A DNA stretch of 64,000 nucleotides from JAJRWS01 sp039831705 (GCA_039831705.1 JBDOMT010000470.1:1-64000), one strand, 5' to 3'. Shown: positions 26,395-35,931, numbered from the stretch's first letter. A program made the numbers and translations. The notes: generated by a model not told the origin, from the letters alone.

Positions 26395-26901
26395 TCAATT
26401 CTCAGGCAGAGCCGACTTGGGTAACAGGATGCCGCGGAGCTGTCCTTCACAGACCAATGACGTATCGACAAAGGCTTGAAACAGGCAAGTGATCATCCTG
26501 CTGCGGCGGACTTTGAGTTTTTTGCAGGCAATAACCAGCCGATCGCCCGGTCGAACCAATCCCCGGAACCGAACATCGTCCAGTCCCCCAAAACCGACAA
26601 TTCCTTCACCCAAAAGATCGTGCACGCCGGCATGGTAGGAACAAAGCTGAGCGGCAATCTCACACATGATCACCCCCGGCATCAGCGACATGCCAGGCAT
26701 ATGCCCGCGTACCCAGAATTCCTCATCCGTAACGTCCTTGTAGCCAACACATATCCCCGCCTCAAAATCGTCGGCAATAATCGCCGTTATTTGCTCCATT
26801 TCGTAGCGTTGGGGATTGTAGCGCCGGATTTCGTCCAAGTCAGCCACAATGTGATCGAAATCGAGCTGAGTGGGATCTACAATCAGGTCTTTGCCTGCCA
26901 C
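26395..26901 (-). CDS. FabZ-like 3-hydroxyacyl-ACP dehydratase family protein
   Basis: A hot-dog fold protein. The active-site helix region reads GHMPGMSLMPGVIMCEIAAQL, with the His and Glu of the FabZ/FabA dyad in place. The later GFGGLDDVRFRGLVRPGDRL and KLKVRRSRM segments are also typical. The enzyme would dehydrate 3-hydroxyacyl-ACP in fatty acid or related synthesis. The preferred start is the GTG at 26901 (VAGKDLIVDPTQLD); an in-frame ATG at 27003 would add 34 residues that do not look like the family. It lies 42 bp upstream of trmB in the same direction. Confidence 0.85.
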   Translation of the reverse strand: MAGKDLIVDPTQLDFDHIVADLDEIRRYNPQRYEMEQITAIIADDFEAGICVGYKDVTDEEFWVRGHMPGMSLMPGVIMCEIAAQLCSYHAGVHDLLGEGIVGFGGLDDVRFRGLVRPGDRLVIACKKLKVRRSRMITCLFQAFVDTSLVCEGQLRGILLPKSALPEN

Positions 26902-27031
26902 TTGCGAACCTTTCCGCGAGGAAAATACAGCGAGGTTAATACGGCCCAGGAGATACCAGCCCAATAAACGTAAGGACAGCCCGGTAAATATGCAGTGGCC
27001 CAATCAACAAAGAAGCTTACCTTCGACTGTC

Positions 27032-27130
27032 TTAGGTTTTAATACGCTGCCTGCGCTGTTTGCGTGGGCGGCTGCACGCGGGGCGTTTACCGTGATTGGC
27101 TTTCTTAACTTTTCGGCCTGGCTTTGCCAT
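27032..27130 (-). CDS. Very small basic protein (32 aa)
   Basis: The ATG at 27130 has an AGGAGA ribosome site nine bases upstream. The product starts MAKPGRKVKKANHGKRP and ends RQRRQRIKT, with 14 Lys/Arg residues out of 32. It looks like a ribosome- or RNA-associated peptide. Comparable short basic proteins occur in planctomycetes, but this identification is from memory and uncertain. It lies upstream of the FabZ-like gene on the same strand. Confidence 0.5.
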   Translation of the reverse strand: MAKPGRKVKKANHGKRPACSRPRKQRRQRIKT

Positions 27131-27605
27131 GGGACGATGTCTCCTGTTTAGTTGCCGCCTAACTTAGCTGGCGGCCTAACATAGCTGGTGGGTAGAAACG
27201 GATGTAATATGCGGGCTAGCCACCCGGCATCTAAAGCTCATCAGTGTAACACCACCCCACCAGCGGGTGAACCCAGAAAAAATCGACGCAGCAAAGGATT
27301 TTTAGAGCCCTGCCCCCTCCTGACTACTGCCTCTGGACGGGCTTGTCGAATAATTGCCTTGAATGGTTTTATTTTGACAGGATATACAGAATGTACAGGA
27401 TCAGTCAGCGACCACCTGCAGAGTAGGTGGCTAGAGGAATCCCCCTAAAGGGGGCGTGCAAAAACGGCTTGCCAGCAAAAAAAGGTCTGTCCGAAAAGCA
27501 TAATGCACCAATGAAATTACTATCCGGTAAATCTTGTTTATCCTGTCTAAAAATTTTTAAAATTAGTTCGTCAACAAGGCCTCTGGACTCTCAGCTCCAC
27601 ACCCT
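27131..27605. other. Repeat-rich intergenic region
   Basis: No gene is apparent. It contains a solo right end of the 180-bp MITE family (27195-27219, GATGTAATATGCGGGCTAG), a GACAGGAT / ATCCTGTC facing pair (27375 and 27549), and the second copy of the GTCAGCGACCACCTGC repeat (27404-27456) ending in CCCCCTAAAGGGGG. Confidence 0.6.
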
Positions 27606-28610
27606 CTAATCTCTCAAATCCCATGCATCGATCCAGGTGGTTTTTACTGGAATCAGGTGAAATTCCTTCTGTAAACGCTCGTGCATGTCTGCCAAATGGC
27701 CGGCACCATAGAAAACGCCCAATTTCCGCTTGCCAGCAGCCTGTTGCTGATGCAGCACTTGCAGGGCTCGCTTATTCCGTTCGGTGATTAATGTCGAACC
27801 ATCGGGTCCCGACAGTCCCGCCAGCAGAGCCTCCATCGAACCGAATTGCTTCGCCATGACGATTTTTAGCTTTCTGGCCCGATCCTTGGCAAACAAGGCG
27901 GTGAAAAGATCTAAGTCGGTCGACTCTCCCTTGGCCGCCTGCTGACTTTGAAGGGCAATCGACTGGCCCATCATTTGAAAGTACATCTTCAAGAAGCCTT
28001 CATCACGTTTCTTCATGGATTGCATGAATTCCTGGGGCGACAAATCGGCGTGGACAAAGTTAGGTTGGGTATAATCGATTTGCTCCAACTGGTGTTCTAC
28101 TTCCAACATGCTCTTCATCGCATTTTGAATCGCTCCCAAAGGATTCGTGCTGGAGGCACCACGGCCACGGGGCACTTGCGTGCCTTCCGGTGCAACCAGT
28201 TCGTAGAGCAGCGCGTCGTACTGGCGAAAACGACGATTGAGTTGCTGATAGTAGGCCCGATCCCCGATGTGAACCGCCCCAATCAAGTCCACGGTCGCTC
28301 CGGTGCCTGTCTGGAGATTGCCTGTGTGGAGATTGCCCCCACCCCCCTCTTTACGTGGAACATAGCGGACAATAGCGGTTTGCATTGCCAGCGGCTTGCC
28401 ATTGGAATCGAACAATAAGCGGACCCACTCGGTTCCTACCTCCTTCTCTTTGGCCTTCCCATCCACTCCATTGGAAGCAACCGCTTGAGCCGTGGCTCCC
28501 GGCTCTGAGGTAGGCCGTTCCAAGGTAGCCTGAGGAGCAGCAACTGCTGGCAAAATGAGCCCACTCCAGCAACCAATAACCGTCAGCGTCTGAAAAATGT
28601 TCTGTTTCAT
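27606..28610 (-). CDS. TraB/GumN-like exported protein
   Basis: The ATG at 28610 (MKQNIFQTL) begins a signal peptide. The mature protein has the TraB/PrgY pattern: DLIGAVHIGDRAYY near the start of the domain, YELVAPEG after the next helix, and VFYGAGHLADMHERL near the end, including the GxxH and GAGH residues that are conserved in this group. TraB-like proteins include Tiki-type metalloproteases and pheromone shutdown proteins. A hydrolytic role outside the cytoplasm is possible. An in-frame ATG at 28691 would lack a good signal peptide start. It is a single gene. Confidence 0.75.
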   Translation of the reverse strand: MKQNIFQTLTVIGCWSGLILPAVAAPQATLERPTSEPGATAQAVASNGVDGKAKEKEVGTEWVRLLFDSNGKPLAMQTAIVRYVPRKEGGGGNLHTGNLQTGTGATVDLIGAVHIGDRAYYQQLNRRFRQYDALLYELVAPEGTQVPRGRGASSTNPLGAIQNAMKSMLEVEHQLEQIDYTQPNFVHADLSPQEFMQSMKKRDEGFLKMYFQMMGQSIALQSQQAAKGESTDLDLFTALFAKDRARKLKIVMAKQFGSMEALLAGLSGPDGSTLITERNKRALQVLHQQQAAGKRKLGVFYGAGHLADMHERLQKEFHLIPVKTTWIDAWDLRD

Positions 28611-28734
28611 AAGAGTATCACTAATCTCAATTGGGAAGGTGGGGGAGATTTGGCTTCCAGCAAGTATATCCTTGCATGCCGGCAGAAACAAATTGGAAAG
28701 TGAGGCAGAAGCTCAGAATCGTTGCGGGCAGGAG

Positions 28735-28762
28735 CTAAGCCGCATATTTCACCCGTTTCTGC
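28735..28762 (+). repeat. Solo left end of the 180-bp MITE family
   Basis: CTAAGCCGCATATTTCACCC plus GTTTCTGC matches the left end of copy i, but no right end follows within 300 bp. It lies in the gap between the TraB-like and BBP7 genes (28611-28918), where nothing else is seen. Confidence 0.55.
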
Positions 28763-28918
28763 TAGCACCAGCAAATTCCTCAGTCTTTACCGAACTTACT
28801 CAACTCCTGCAACCGGACTGGCCGATACTACCGGCACAGACAGTCCGCGCTTGGTAAGTTCGAGCGCGAGCCCAACAGCACCACACCCGTTCATGGGTGT
28901 CACCGACAAGGGTAACCA

Positions 28919-30565
28919 ATGTTTGCTCAAACATTAAGAAAACGAAACGTGTGTCAGTCAATTGCCGCCGGCCTGCTGGCGCTCCTCCTGGCCCCTGCGG
29001 CTCAAGCCGAAGATGCCTTTTGCGATGATGGCTGTGAATATGAAACACAGTGGTTTGAACCGGTTGATTTCGATTTCAACTGCCGTCCTATGCGAAAAAG
29101 TTGTGGCTACTTTTTCAACTACGACAAACTCACCTGGAACATGTCCGGCGAGACCATCACGATTGGTAAGAAGGGACTGGTGGTCCAATCCGAGAACATA
29201 TTTGGTACTAGCCCCAATTCGGCAGGCACCACACCTCAATCCTACGCTATCATCAATGGCATTCAGGATGCGCAACCCAACGCTGAGTTTGGTACCGGAG
29301 ATCGGTACGAATTTGGACATTTCAGTGGTGATCATGGCTGGCTGGTTGGCGTCCTGGACGGTCCTAAGGTAACCACCTCGGAAAATTATGGATTCCAGGG
29401 AATCATCTTGCCCAATTCGCTGCCCTTGAGTGAGCGAATTTTCAATCCATTGAATATGAATTTCAACCCCGATATTCTACCCGAAACTTTGACTGAGGCA
29501 CTAGCCAATGCCCTGAGCGGCAGTAGTTTGCTAGGCAGCGCCGACTTGTCTACCAGTCGCAATGGCTTTGGAAGTGTCCATGTGAATTTTGAAACCCCAG
29601 CAGATTATTTGCTCGGTTTCCGCGATTATGCGACCAATGGCGCCGACAACGAACTGGGCCCAACCGTTGGTGGACCAGGACGCAGGCTGACTGCCGTGGC
29701 TTTCACGACAACTATTGACACTGACCAAAATGGTGACCAACAAGTTCAAGTTCAACTTAGCAGCGGCACAATAACCACCGGTGCCGATGGTATCACCGAC
29801 GATTTAGATGGCGATACCTTACCAGGGTTCTTTGTGACCGGCATCGACACCGATGGCGATGGCACCATTGATGTCATCACCGGCACTGGAGTCGATTACG
29901 ACGATCTACACCTGTATAACGTCCGATTTGACAGTGTATTTGTCAAAAATGTCACCGAGACCCAGGGTGTGGAAATCATGAAGACCTATGACCTGAGCAA
30001 TCGCCACTTGCCGGTTAAGGATCAGAACCAACGAATTCAAATTGCCGGTGGTGTACGCTTCCTATCGCTGCGAGACCAATTCTACTTTGAAGGTCGTGGA
30101 GACGTCCTGGGACGTACCTATGCCGATACGCGTGCTCAAAACCAAATTGTCGGTCCACAGCTTCGGGCCAGATGGAGCAAGCAGCTTCGCAGCCGTTGGT
30201 TCATGAATCTCGATGGTCGATTCATGTTCGGGTACAATATCCAAAATCAAAAACAAGACGGAGCGGTTGGCGAAGATCTGGTCCCAGGCGGATTGAACAG
30301 CCTGGTTAACGCCCAGCCTAACGCCTTCGCCTACAGTCGCACGAAAAACAGTTTCTCACCAGTGGCCGAATTCCGAGCTGAAGGAGGTTACCAACTGACC
30401 AGCGCAATCGCGTTGAAACTCGGCTACACGGCCACTTACATCGACAACATCACCCGAGCATCCCAGACGGTACGCTGGTACTTACCCGATATGGGTCTGC
30501 TCGAAGGTGGAAATCAGGGCATTTTCATCAACGGTGTAAACTTTGGCCTCGAGTTGATCCACTGA
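28919..30565 (+). CDS. BBP7-family outer membrane beta-barrel protein
   Basis: The 548-residue product has a Sec signal peptide ending in AQAEDA. A Cys-rich short head and an alternating-hydrophobicity body with many aromatic strand ends follow, and the C-terminus shows barrel-like strands (GGYQLTSAIALKLGYTATYI). This is the pattern of the planctomycete BBP7 family. An internal Asp-rich patch (DTDQNGDQQ, DTDGDGTID) looks like calcium-binding EF-hand-type loops. The role is probably an outer membrane pore or surface protein. A clear terminator follows, so it is a single transcription unit. Confidence 0.8.
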   Translation: MFAQTLRKRNVCQSIAAGLLALLLAPAAQAEDAFCDDGCEYETQWFEPVDFDFNCRPMRKSCGYFFNYDKLTWNMSGETITIGKKGLVVQSENIFGTSPNSAGTTPQSYAIINGIQDAQPNAEFGTGDRYEFGHFSGDHGWLVGVLDGPKVTTSENYGFQGIILPNSLPLSERIFNPLNMNFNPDILPETLTEALANALSGSSLLGSADLSTSRNGFGSVHVNFETPADYLLGFRDYATNGADNELGPTVGGPGRRLTAVAFTTTIDTDQNGDQQVQVQLSSGTITTGADGITDDLDGDTLPGFFVTGIDTDGDGTIDVITGTGVDYDDLHLYNVRFDSVFVKNVTETQGVEIMKTYDLSNRHLPVKDQNQRIQIAGGVRFLSLRDQFYFEGRGDVLGRTYADTRAQNQIVGPQLRARWSKQLRSRWFMNLDGRFMFGYNIQNQKQDGAVGEDLVPGGLNSLVNAQPNAFAYSRTKNSFSPVAEFRAEGGYQLTSAIALKLGYTATYIDNITRASQTVRWYLPDMGLLEGGNQGIFINGVNFGLELIH

Positions 30566-30600
30566 CCCGGATGAATTTAATCTCTGTCCCAAGAGTTTCC

Positions 30601-30630
30601 AAACCCTGGCCGCAAAGCCAGGGTTTTTTT
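30601..30630 (+). terminator. Rho-independent terminator after the BBP7 gene
   Basis: CCCTGGC and GCCAGGG form a 7-bp GC-rich stem with a six-base loop, followed by eight T residues. It lies about 35 bp after the stop codon. Confidence 0.9.
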
Positions 30631-30781
30631 CTGCGCAGTGAGAATCCGGACTGGTTCGATTTGCAATCCTCCTGACGACCCCCTCCCGAGGGGGTGTCCT
30701 GACCGATTTTTGCCCTATAATGGTAAGATTATAGGCACATTGGGGCATCCACTCGCAAAGGACCGATTCGGTCCATGGTAC

Positions 30782-33700
30782 GTGATAAGTTTGGCCGAGG
30801 AATCAATTACAGTGCATTTGGATCATCTTCCGGGTTCGTTTTTTGGACCGTCAACCTTAATTGAATTGCTGCGCCATCGTGCGGAACACCAAGCGCACGA
30901 CATCGGTTTTCAGTTCATGTCCGATGGTGAGCACATCGACATCGAGTGGACTTATGCTGATTTGGACCGGAAAGCCCGATCGATTGCCGCCCAGTTGCAA
31001 AACATGGGCTTGGAAGGGGAACGGGCTCTGTTGCTGTACCCCTCAGGAATGGACTTTCTTGCCGCCTTTTTTGGTTGCCTCTATGCGGGTGTGACGGCAG
31101 TCCCAGCATACCCACCGCGCCGCAATCGCAACATGGCACGGATCGAATCGATTTCCAACGATGCGGAAGCAAAGATTGCCCTGACCACGGGAGTAGTGCT
31201 GGAACGGGTACAAACGATGATTGGCGAAACGCCCTCGCTCCAACGGATACGCTGGCGCGCCACGGATGGTTGGGACGAGTCCCTGGCCGACGAGTGGAAA
31301 CGTCCCGATGTGCATGGCGAAACTCTGGCTTTCCTGCAATATACTTCGGGAACCACGGGCACGCCCAAGGGAGTCATGCTTTCGCATGCCAACTTGATGC
31401 ACAATTCGGCCATGATCTCTTATGCTTTTGAGCACACCCGTTCGGGCTGCACCGTATTCTGGCTGCCCCTCTACCATGACATGGGGCTCATCGGTGGAAT
31501 TTTGCAACCCCTCTACATCGGCAAGGTTAACATCTTTTTTTCACCAACCCATTTCTTGCAAAAACCGGTTCGCTGGCTGCAAGTGGTATCGCATCTCGGC
31601 GGCACCATCAGCGGAGGTCCCAATTTTGCCTACGACCTGTGTGCCGAAAAGGTAACCGCGGAACAAAAACGATCACTGGACCTGAGCCGTTGGACCCTGG
31701 CATTCAACGGCGCCGAACCGGTTCGGGCCGAAACCATCGATCGTTTCAGTCAGGCATTTGCCGAATGTGGTTTTCGTCGAGAGGCCTTTTATCCGTGCTA
31801 TGGTCTGGCGGAGGCCACACTCATCGTAGCGGGGGGCTTCAAAGAGAACCCTCCCACAATACGCTCGTTTGACCGTGTCGCCTTGGAGAAGAATCAAGCC
31901 AAATTGATCGAGGTTCCAACTGCTGGGAGTGCGTCTACAGAGAGCCCGGGAACGGATAGTCCGGCATCCGTCAAACACGACTTAGTGGGTAGTGGTGGCA
32001 ACCTGCTCGACCAGCAAATTGTGATTGCCGACCCGGAAACCTACGAGCCTCAGATAGAGAACCAAATTGGGGAAATTTGGATTTCCAGCCCCAGTGTGGC
32101 GCAAGGCTACTGGAAGCGTAAAGAATTAAGCGAGGCAACTTTTCACGCCTATCTCAAGAATGGCCGGGGTCCTTTCTTGCGTAGCGGCGATCTGGGATTT
32201 TTACGCGAAGGCGAATTATTTGTCACGGGTCGCCAGAAAGACATGATCATCTTGCGTGGAGTCAACCATTACCCGCAAGATATTGAAATCACACTTCAAG
32301 AAGCCCACAGCGAAGGGCGACAGGGTGCGGCTGCGGCATTCGTTGTCGGTGAGAGTGGCCAGGAAAAATTGGTGGTTACCCAAGAGGCGATCCGGCGTCG
32401 TGGCCTCGATTTTAAAGCAATCATGGAGGCAATCCGCAAACAAATTGCCCTGCAACACGAGCTGTCCGTAGCGGCAATCGTAATGCTCAAGCCGGGCAGC
32501 ATTCCCAAAACTTCCAGCGGTAAAATCCAACGTCATGCGTGCCGAGCTGGCTATCTGGCGGGCACCTTGGCGGCAGTCGCCACCTGGTCGGCTGAAACGG
32601 GTGAAGTCGAAATTATCAAACGGGCGAGACGTGTACGCACAAAACCGATCACTCCCGATCAAAACGCCTCAGCCGAAGCACCACAGACACTTACCCAAGA
32701 GAACTCTCATGCCCGTGGTGAGAAGGCCCTTGGTGAGAAGGATCCAGCCAAGCTGCGATCTGGCCAGAACAATGGCCAACCACTGCCAGTTGTCGATTCG
32801 CGCTCTGGACCAACGGACTTGAAGCTAACCGGTTCCGAACAAACGGTCGAAATTGTCTATGAGCATATCCGAGCCGTAGGCCGCGAACGGGCCCGCAACC
32901 TAACTTGGGATACCAATATCGTAGAATTGGGGCTCGACTCGCTAGAGCGAATGGAAATCATTGCTGGACTAGAAGAGGCATTTGGCGGCCGTTTCCCTGA
33001 GCACGTGTTGGTGGAAATGGAAACGTGTGGCGAAGTCGTCCAGGCGATCGAACGCCACCTGGGCGACAAACTTAAAGAGCCCAAGCATCCATCAGCAGGG
33101 TTTCCTTTAAAAGATGGGGCTTCTTTACAAGATAATGGGGCAGTCGATTATGTGGTACCTGAGGAAGACTATCAGTTCCACAAGTCGGCTGAGTACCTGC
33201 GGCTACAAGAAAATTTAGAAATAACAAAAAAGGCCGGCCTCACCAATCCTTTTTTCAACGTCCACGAAGGTATCACGTGCGATCGCACCACCATTGAAGG
33301 ACGCGAGTATATCAATTTCTGCAGTTATAATTATCTGGGCATGTCGGGGGACTCCGTGGTCACCCAGGCCGCCAATGAAGCGACGGGCAAATATGGCACC
33401 AGTGTGTCCGCCAGCCGTGTGGTATCGGGTGAAAAACCATTACACCGCCAACTAGAACGCGCGATAGCCGACTTCCTGGGCACGGAAGACTCGATTGTGT
33501 TTGTGGGTGGCCACTCGACCAACGAATCGACGATTGGCCACCTGTTTGGCCCCAATGATTTGATCTTGCACGATGCCCTGGCACACAACAGTATTCTTCA
33601 AGGCGCAATCCTTTCTGGAGCCAGGCGGCGGCCATTTCCTCACAACGATTGGCATACCTGTGGACAGTTGTTGGAGCAGTACCGGCACGAATACCGCCGA

Positions 33701-34426
33701 GTATTGATTGCGATTGAAGGCGTTTACAGTATGGACGGAGACTATCCCGAACTGCCTCGATTTATCGAAATCAAGCAGAAGCACAAAGCCTACTTGATGG
33801 TCGACGAAGCACACTCACTCGGTACGATGGGTTTGCATGGACGTGGGATTTCGGAACACTATGGCGTCAATCCGCGCGACGTGGATATCTGGATGGGAAC
33901 ACTCAGCAAGTCGTTGGGGAGTTGCGGCGGCTATATCTCTGGCACCAGAACACTGGTTGAGTATCTCAAGTACACGGCTCCCGGGTTTGTCTACAGCGTT
34001 GGCCTTACTCCCTCCAACACGGCTGCGGCGCTGGCCTCGCTTGAACTATTGCAGGAAGAACCGGAGCGGGTTGCCCAGCTCAATGAAAATTCGCGATATT
34101 TTCTGGAACTGGCCAAGCAAGCGCGGCTCGATACGGGACTGAGCAATAACACGGCGGTAATCCCTGTGATCACGGGAAATTCCGAATACGCACTTCGATT
34201 GTCTCACCAGCTGCACCAACGGGGCATCAATGTCCAACCCATCCTGTATCCGGCGGTGGAAGAGAGTGCGGCCCGTTTGCGATTCTTTATCACCAGTTCC
34301 CACACAAAAGAACAAATTCGCACGACCGTCACTGCTGTAACCGAGGAATTAGACCGAATCTGTAAGAGAAGCGGAAAGTGGAAAGCGGAGAGTTGCAAGC
34401 CGAAGGTTGAGAAAAGTAGATGGTAG
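30782..34426 (+). CDS. Fatty acyl-AMP ligase / acyl carrier / alpha-oxoamine synthase fusion
   Basis: Three modules lie on one chain of about 1214 residues. Residues 1-600: a FAAL-type adenylating domain with YTSGTTGTPKGVMLSH and WLPLYHDMGLIGG, ending in GSIPKTSSGKIQR. Residues about 685-761: an acyl carrier domain with the phosphopantetheine Ser in GLDSLERME. Residues about 806-1190: an alpha-oxoamine synthase domain with YNYLGMSG, DEAHSLG and the PLP lysine in TLSKSLG. The likely chemistry is activation of a fatty acid, loading on the carrier and decarboxylative condensation with an amino acid to give an aminoketone, by analogy with PigH and serine palmitoyltransferase. The amino acid is unknown. 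GTG starts at 30782 or 30812 fit the domain start. The extreme C-terminus is microsatellite-derived. Confidence 0.9.
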   Translation: MISLAEESITVHLDHLPGSFFGPSTLIELLRHRAEHQAHDIGFQFMSDGEHIDIEWTYADLDRKARSIAAQLQNMGLEGERALLLYPSGMDFLAAFFGCLYAGVTAVPAYPPRRNRNMARIESISNDAEAKIALTTGVVLERVQTMIGETPSLQRIRWRATDGWDESLADEWKRPDVHGETLAFLQYTSGTTGTPKGVMLSHANLMHNSAMISYAFEHTRSGCTVFWLPLYHDMGLIGGILQPLYIGKVNIFFSPTHFLQKPVRWLQVVSHLGGTISGGPNFAYDLCAEKVTAEQKRSLDLSRWTLAFNGAEPVRAETIDRFSQAFAECGFRREAFYPCYGLAEATLIVAGGFKENPPTIRSFDRVALEKNQAKLIEVPTAGSASTESPGTDSPASVKHDLVGSGGNLLDQQIVIADPETYEPQIENQIGEIWISSPSVAQGYWKRKELSEATFHAYLKNGRGPFLRSGDLGFLREGELFVTGRQKDMIILRGVNHYPQDIEITLQEAHSEGRQGAAAAFVVGESGQEKLVVTQEAIRRRGLDFKAIMEAIRKQIALQHELSVAAIVMLKPGSIPKTSSGKIQRHACRAGYLAGTLAAVATWSAETGEVEIIKRARRVRTKPITPDQNASAEAPQTLTQENSHARGEKALGEKDPAKLRSGQNNGQPLPVVDSRSGPTDLKLTGSEQTVEIVYEHIRAVGRERARNLTWDTNIVELGLDSLERMEIIAGLEEAFGGRFPEHVLVEMETCGEVVQAIERHLGDKLKEPKHPSAGFPLKDGASLQDNGAVDYVVPEEDYQFHKSAEYLRLQENLEITKKAGLTNPFFNVHEGITCDRTTIEGREYINFCSYNYLGMSGDSVVTQAANEATGKYGTSVSASRVVSGEKPLHRQLERAIADFLGTEDSIVFVGGHSTNESTIGHLFGPNDLILHDALAHNSILQGAILSGARRRPFPHNDWHTCGQLLEQYRHEYRRVLIAIEGVYSMDGDYPELPRFIEIKQKHKAYLMVDEAHSLGTMGLHGRGISEHYGVNPRDVDIWMGTLSKSLGSCGGYISGTRTLVEYLKYTAPGFVYSVGLTPSNTAAALASLELLQEEPERVAQLNENSRYFLELAKQARLDTGLSNNTAVIPVITGNSEYALRLSHQLHQRGINVQPILYPAVEESAARLRFFITSSHTKEQIRTTVTAVTEELDRICKRSGKWKAESCKPKVEKSRW

Positions 34427-34458
34427 GCGTTTACCATAACCGGCGGTAGGACCAAGCT

Positions 34459-34549
34459 AGGCAAACAAATATTTTCAGTACGTTAATTACCGATTATTGG
34501 CAGCCTCAGCACTAGAGTCTGCTATCTATCTGAAAATTTTGGCTTGCCG
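34459..34549 (+). repeat. Inverted-repeat element of the 90-bp family, copy C (91 bp)
   Basis: Left arm AGGCAAACAAATATTTTCAG, right arm CTGAAAATTTTGGCTTGCC. It is in tandem with copy D, with which it shares most of the interior (GATTATTGGC, CACTAGAGT, CTATCTA). Confidence 0.75.
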
Positions 34550-34562
34550 AAAAAACCAAGCC

Positions 34563-34652
34563 AGGCAAACAAATATTTTCAGTACCTTGATTACCGATTA
34601 TTGGCCGCCCCAACACTAGAGTTTACTATCTATCTGAAAATTTTGGCTTGCC
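34563..34652 (+). repeat. 90-bp inverted-repeat element, copy D
   Basis: Same arms as copy C. The right end is followed by GCAATAAACGGAG and then by the start of the first WXG-like gene 19 bp away. The element therefore forms the leader of the T7SS-type cassette. Confidence 0.75.
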
Positions 34653-34671
34653 GCAATAAACGGAGCATACT

Positions 34672-34944
34672 ATGTCTCAGGCAATTGTTGAGCCGGGTGA
34701 ATTGCGACGATTTGCCCATCAGTTGAAGAGTTTCAACGAGGAATTGGAAGAACGTCTATCCTCACTTGCCGGCCAACTCCATGCGCTCAACACGACCTGG
34801 CGTGATGGGGAACACAAGAAATTTTCCGACCAATTTGAACAACACCTAAGACTGATAGCACGTTCCATCGATGCCACCAAGGAGTACGTCCCGTTCCTAC
34901 TGCGCAAAGCTGAGCGCATTGAAGAATACCTGCAGCAAAAGTAG
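34672..34944 (+). CDS. WXG100-like small helical protein 1
   Basis: The 90-residue product has the length and helical-hairpin pattern of WXG100 (ESAT-6-like) proteins. The turn reads TTWRDGEHKKF, with the conserved Trp followed by x-Asp instead of x-Gly. Amphipathic helices flank it on both sides. Such proteins are dimeric substrates or partners of T7SS ATPases in Gram-positive bacteria. It is the first gene of a four-gene set that ends in an FtsK/EssC-like ATPase. A GGAG site precedes the ATG. Confidence 0.75.
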   Translation: MSQAIVEPGELRRFAHQLKSFNEELEERLSSLAGQLHALNTTWRDGEHKKFSDQFEQHLRLIARSIDATKEYVPFLLRKAERIEEYLQQK

Positions 34945-35017
34945 GAGAGTTGAAAGTTGAGAGTTGAAAATCCAGAGGCAAAAGTCAGGCAGCCAGAGTC
35001 TGACAGATTTTTTACCA

Positions 35018-35120
35018 ACTCCACACTCCACACTCCACACTCCACACTCCACACTCCACACTCCACACTCCACACTCCACACTCCACACTCCACACTCCA
35101 CACTCCACACACCACACACC
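35018..35120 (+). repeat. 7-bp tandem repeat in the leader of the second cassette gene
   Basis: About twelve copies of ACTCCAC are followed by ACCACAC units. The array ends two bases before the start codon of the coiled-coil gene at 35123. A related GTGTGTGG array lies immediately upstream of gspF. Confidence 0.95.
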
Positions 35121-35122
35121 AC

Positions 35123-35692
35123 ATGCCTGCCCAGGTATATTCGATCGAATCCATCGAAGCTTTTCGGGTGGCTCTGCTGAACTATCAGCACCGGGTCGAA
35201 GACGCGCTGGTGGAATTGAATAGCCAGATCCGACGTGCTGTCGACTGGATCGAGCACGACCGGCCTGCCCATTGGCGTGAGCAGGCGAAAGAGGCTGATC
35301 GGTGGATTCACGATGCCAAACTCGATTTGGAACGCTGTCTGATTTACCGAGCGACCGACCGTCGACCGGCTTGTCGTGAGGAGCGAGTCATGCTGAAAAA
35401 GGCAAAAGCTCGTCGGGAATATTGCCGTGATAAAATAGAACGCGTACATCACTGGAAACGCAGTCTGCACCACCAGTTCTACGAATACCAAGGACGCATA
35501 AGTAATTTAAAACGTATACTGGAACATGATATCCCACGAGCCAACGCAGCACTGCTGCACATTCTTCGACAACTCGAACAATACCAACTCGAACAGCCTC
35601 CCCCAGCCAACCAAACAAGCGTCGAATCACAAGCCGCCAACGAAAAAAACGCTAACACTAGTTCCACAGATGACGAAAACAAAGCACTGTAG
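35123..35692 (+). CDS. Coiled-coil protein of the WXG/FtsK cassette
   Basis: The ATG at 35123 (MPAQVYSIESIEAF) is taken as the start. Upstream codons in frame only translate the tandem repeat. The 189-residue protein is almost all helix, rich in Arg, Gln and Glu with heptad patterns (about residues 20-165), and has two WIE/RW motifs near residue 37. There is no signal peptide. Its size and place between two WXG-like genes suggest a secreted effector or chaperone-like partner, but this is inference. It has no Shine-Dalgarno, because the repeat reaches the start codon. Confidence 0.7.
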   Translation: MPAQVYSIESIEAFRVALLNYQHRVEDALVELNSQIRRAVDWIEHDRPAHWREQAKEADRWIHDAKLDLERCLIYRATDRRPACREERVMLKKAKARREYCRDKIERVHHWKRSLHHQFYEYQGRISNLKRILEHDIPRANAALLHILRQLEQYQLEQPPPANQTSVESQAANEKNANTSSTDDENKAL

Positions 35693-35706
35693 ACTGAATA
35701 CTTACC

Positions 35707-35931
35707 ATGGCAACTTTCGATTTATTCACTGGCGCCGCGCACCTGCGTGATGCCACCGATGAGCTTCAGCTTGCATGGCAGCAAACTACGGAGCACTGGA
35801 ACGATTCCGTGAGCCAGAAATTCTGCCAGCAATATTTGGAACCGCTCGGGCCGTCCATGAAGCTGAGCCTCGATTCCATTGGACAAATAGGCCAATCCAT
35901 CCAGCAAATGCAACGTGAGTGCGAATCCTAA
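35707..35931 (+). CDS. WXG100-like small helical protein 2
   Basis: The 74-residue product again has two helices separated by a turn with Trp (TEHWNDSVSQKF). As in the first WXG-like protein, the third position is Asp, not Gly. It overlaps the start of the ATPase gene by 13 bp, so translational coupling is likely. A role as a substrate or helper of the ATPase is inferred from this context. Confidence 0.72.
   Translation: MATFDLFTGAAHLRDATDELQLAWQQTTEHWNDSVSQKFCQQYLEPLGPSMKLSLDSIGQIGQSIQQMQRECES

Noticed and set aside
34964..35122. N-terminal extension of the coiled-coil gene containing HSTLHTP repeats
   Set aside because: It only translates the 7-bp tandem repeat in front of the ATG at 35123. 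The protein after that ATG has ordinary coding character.
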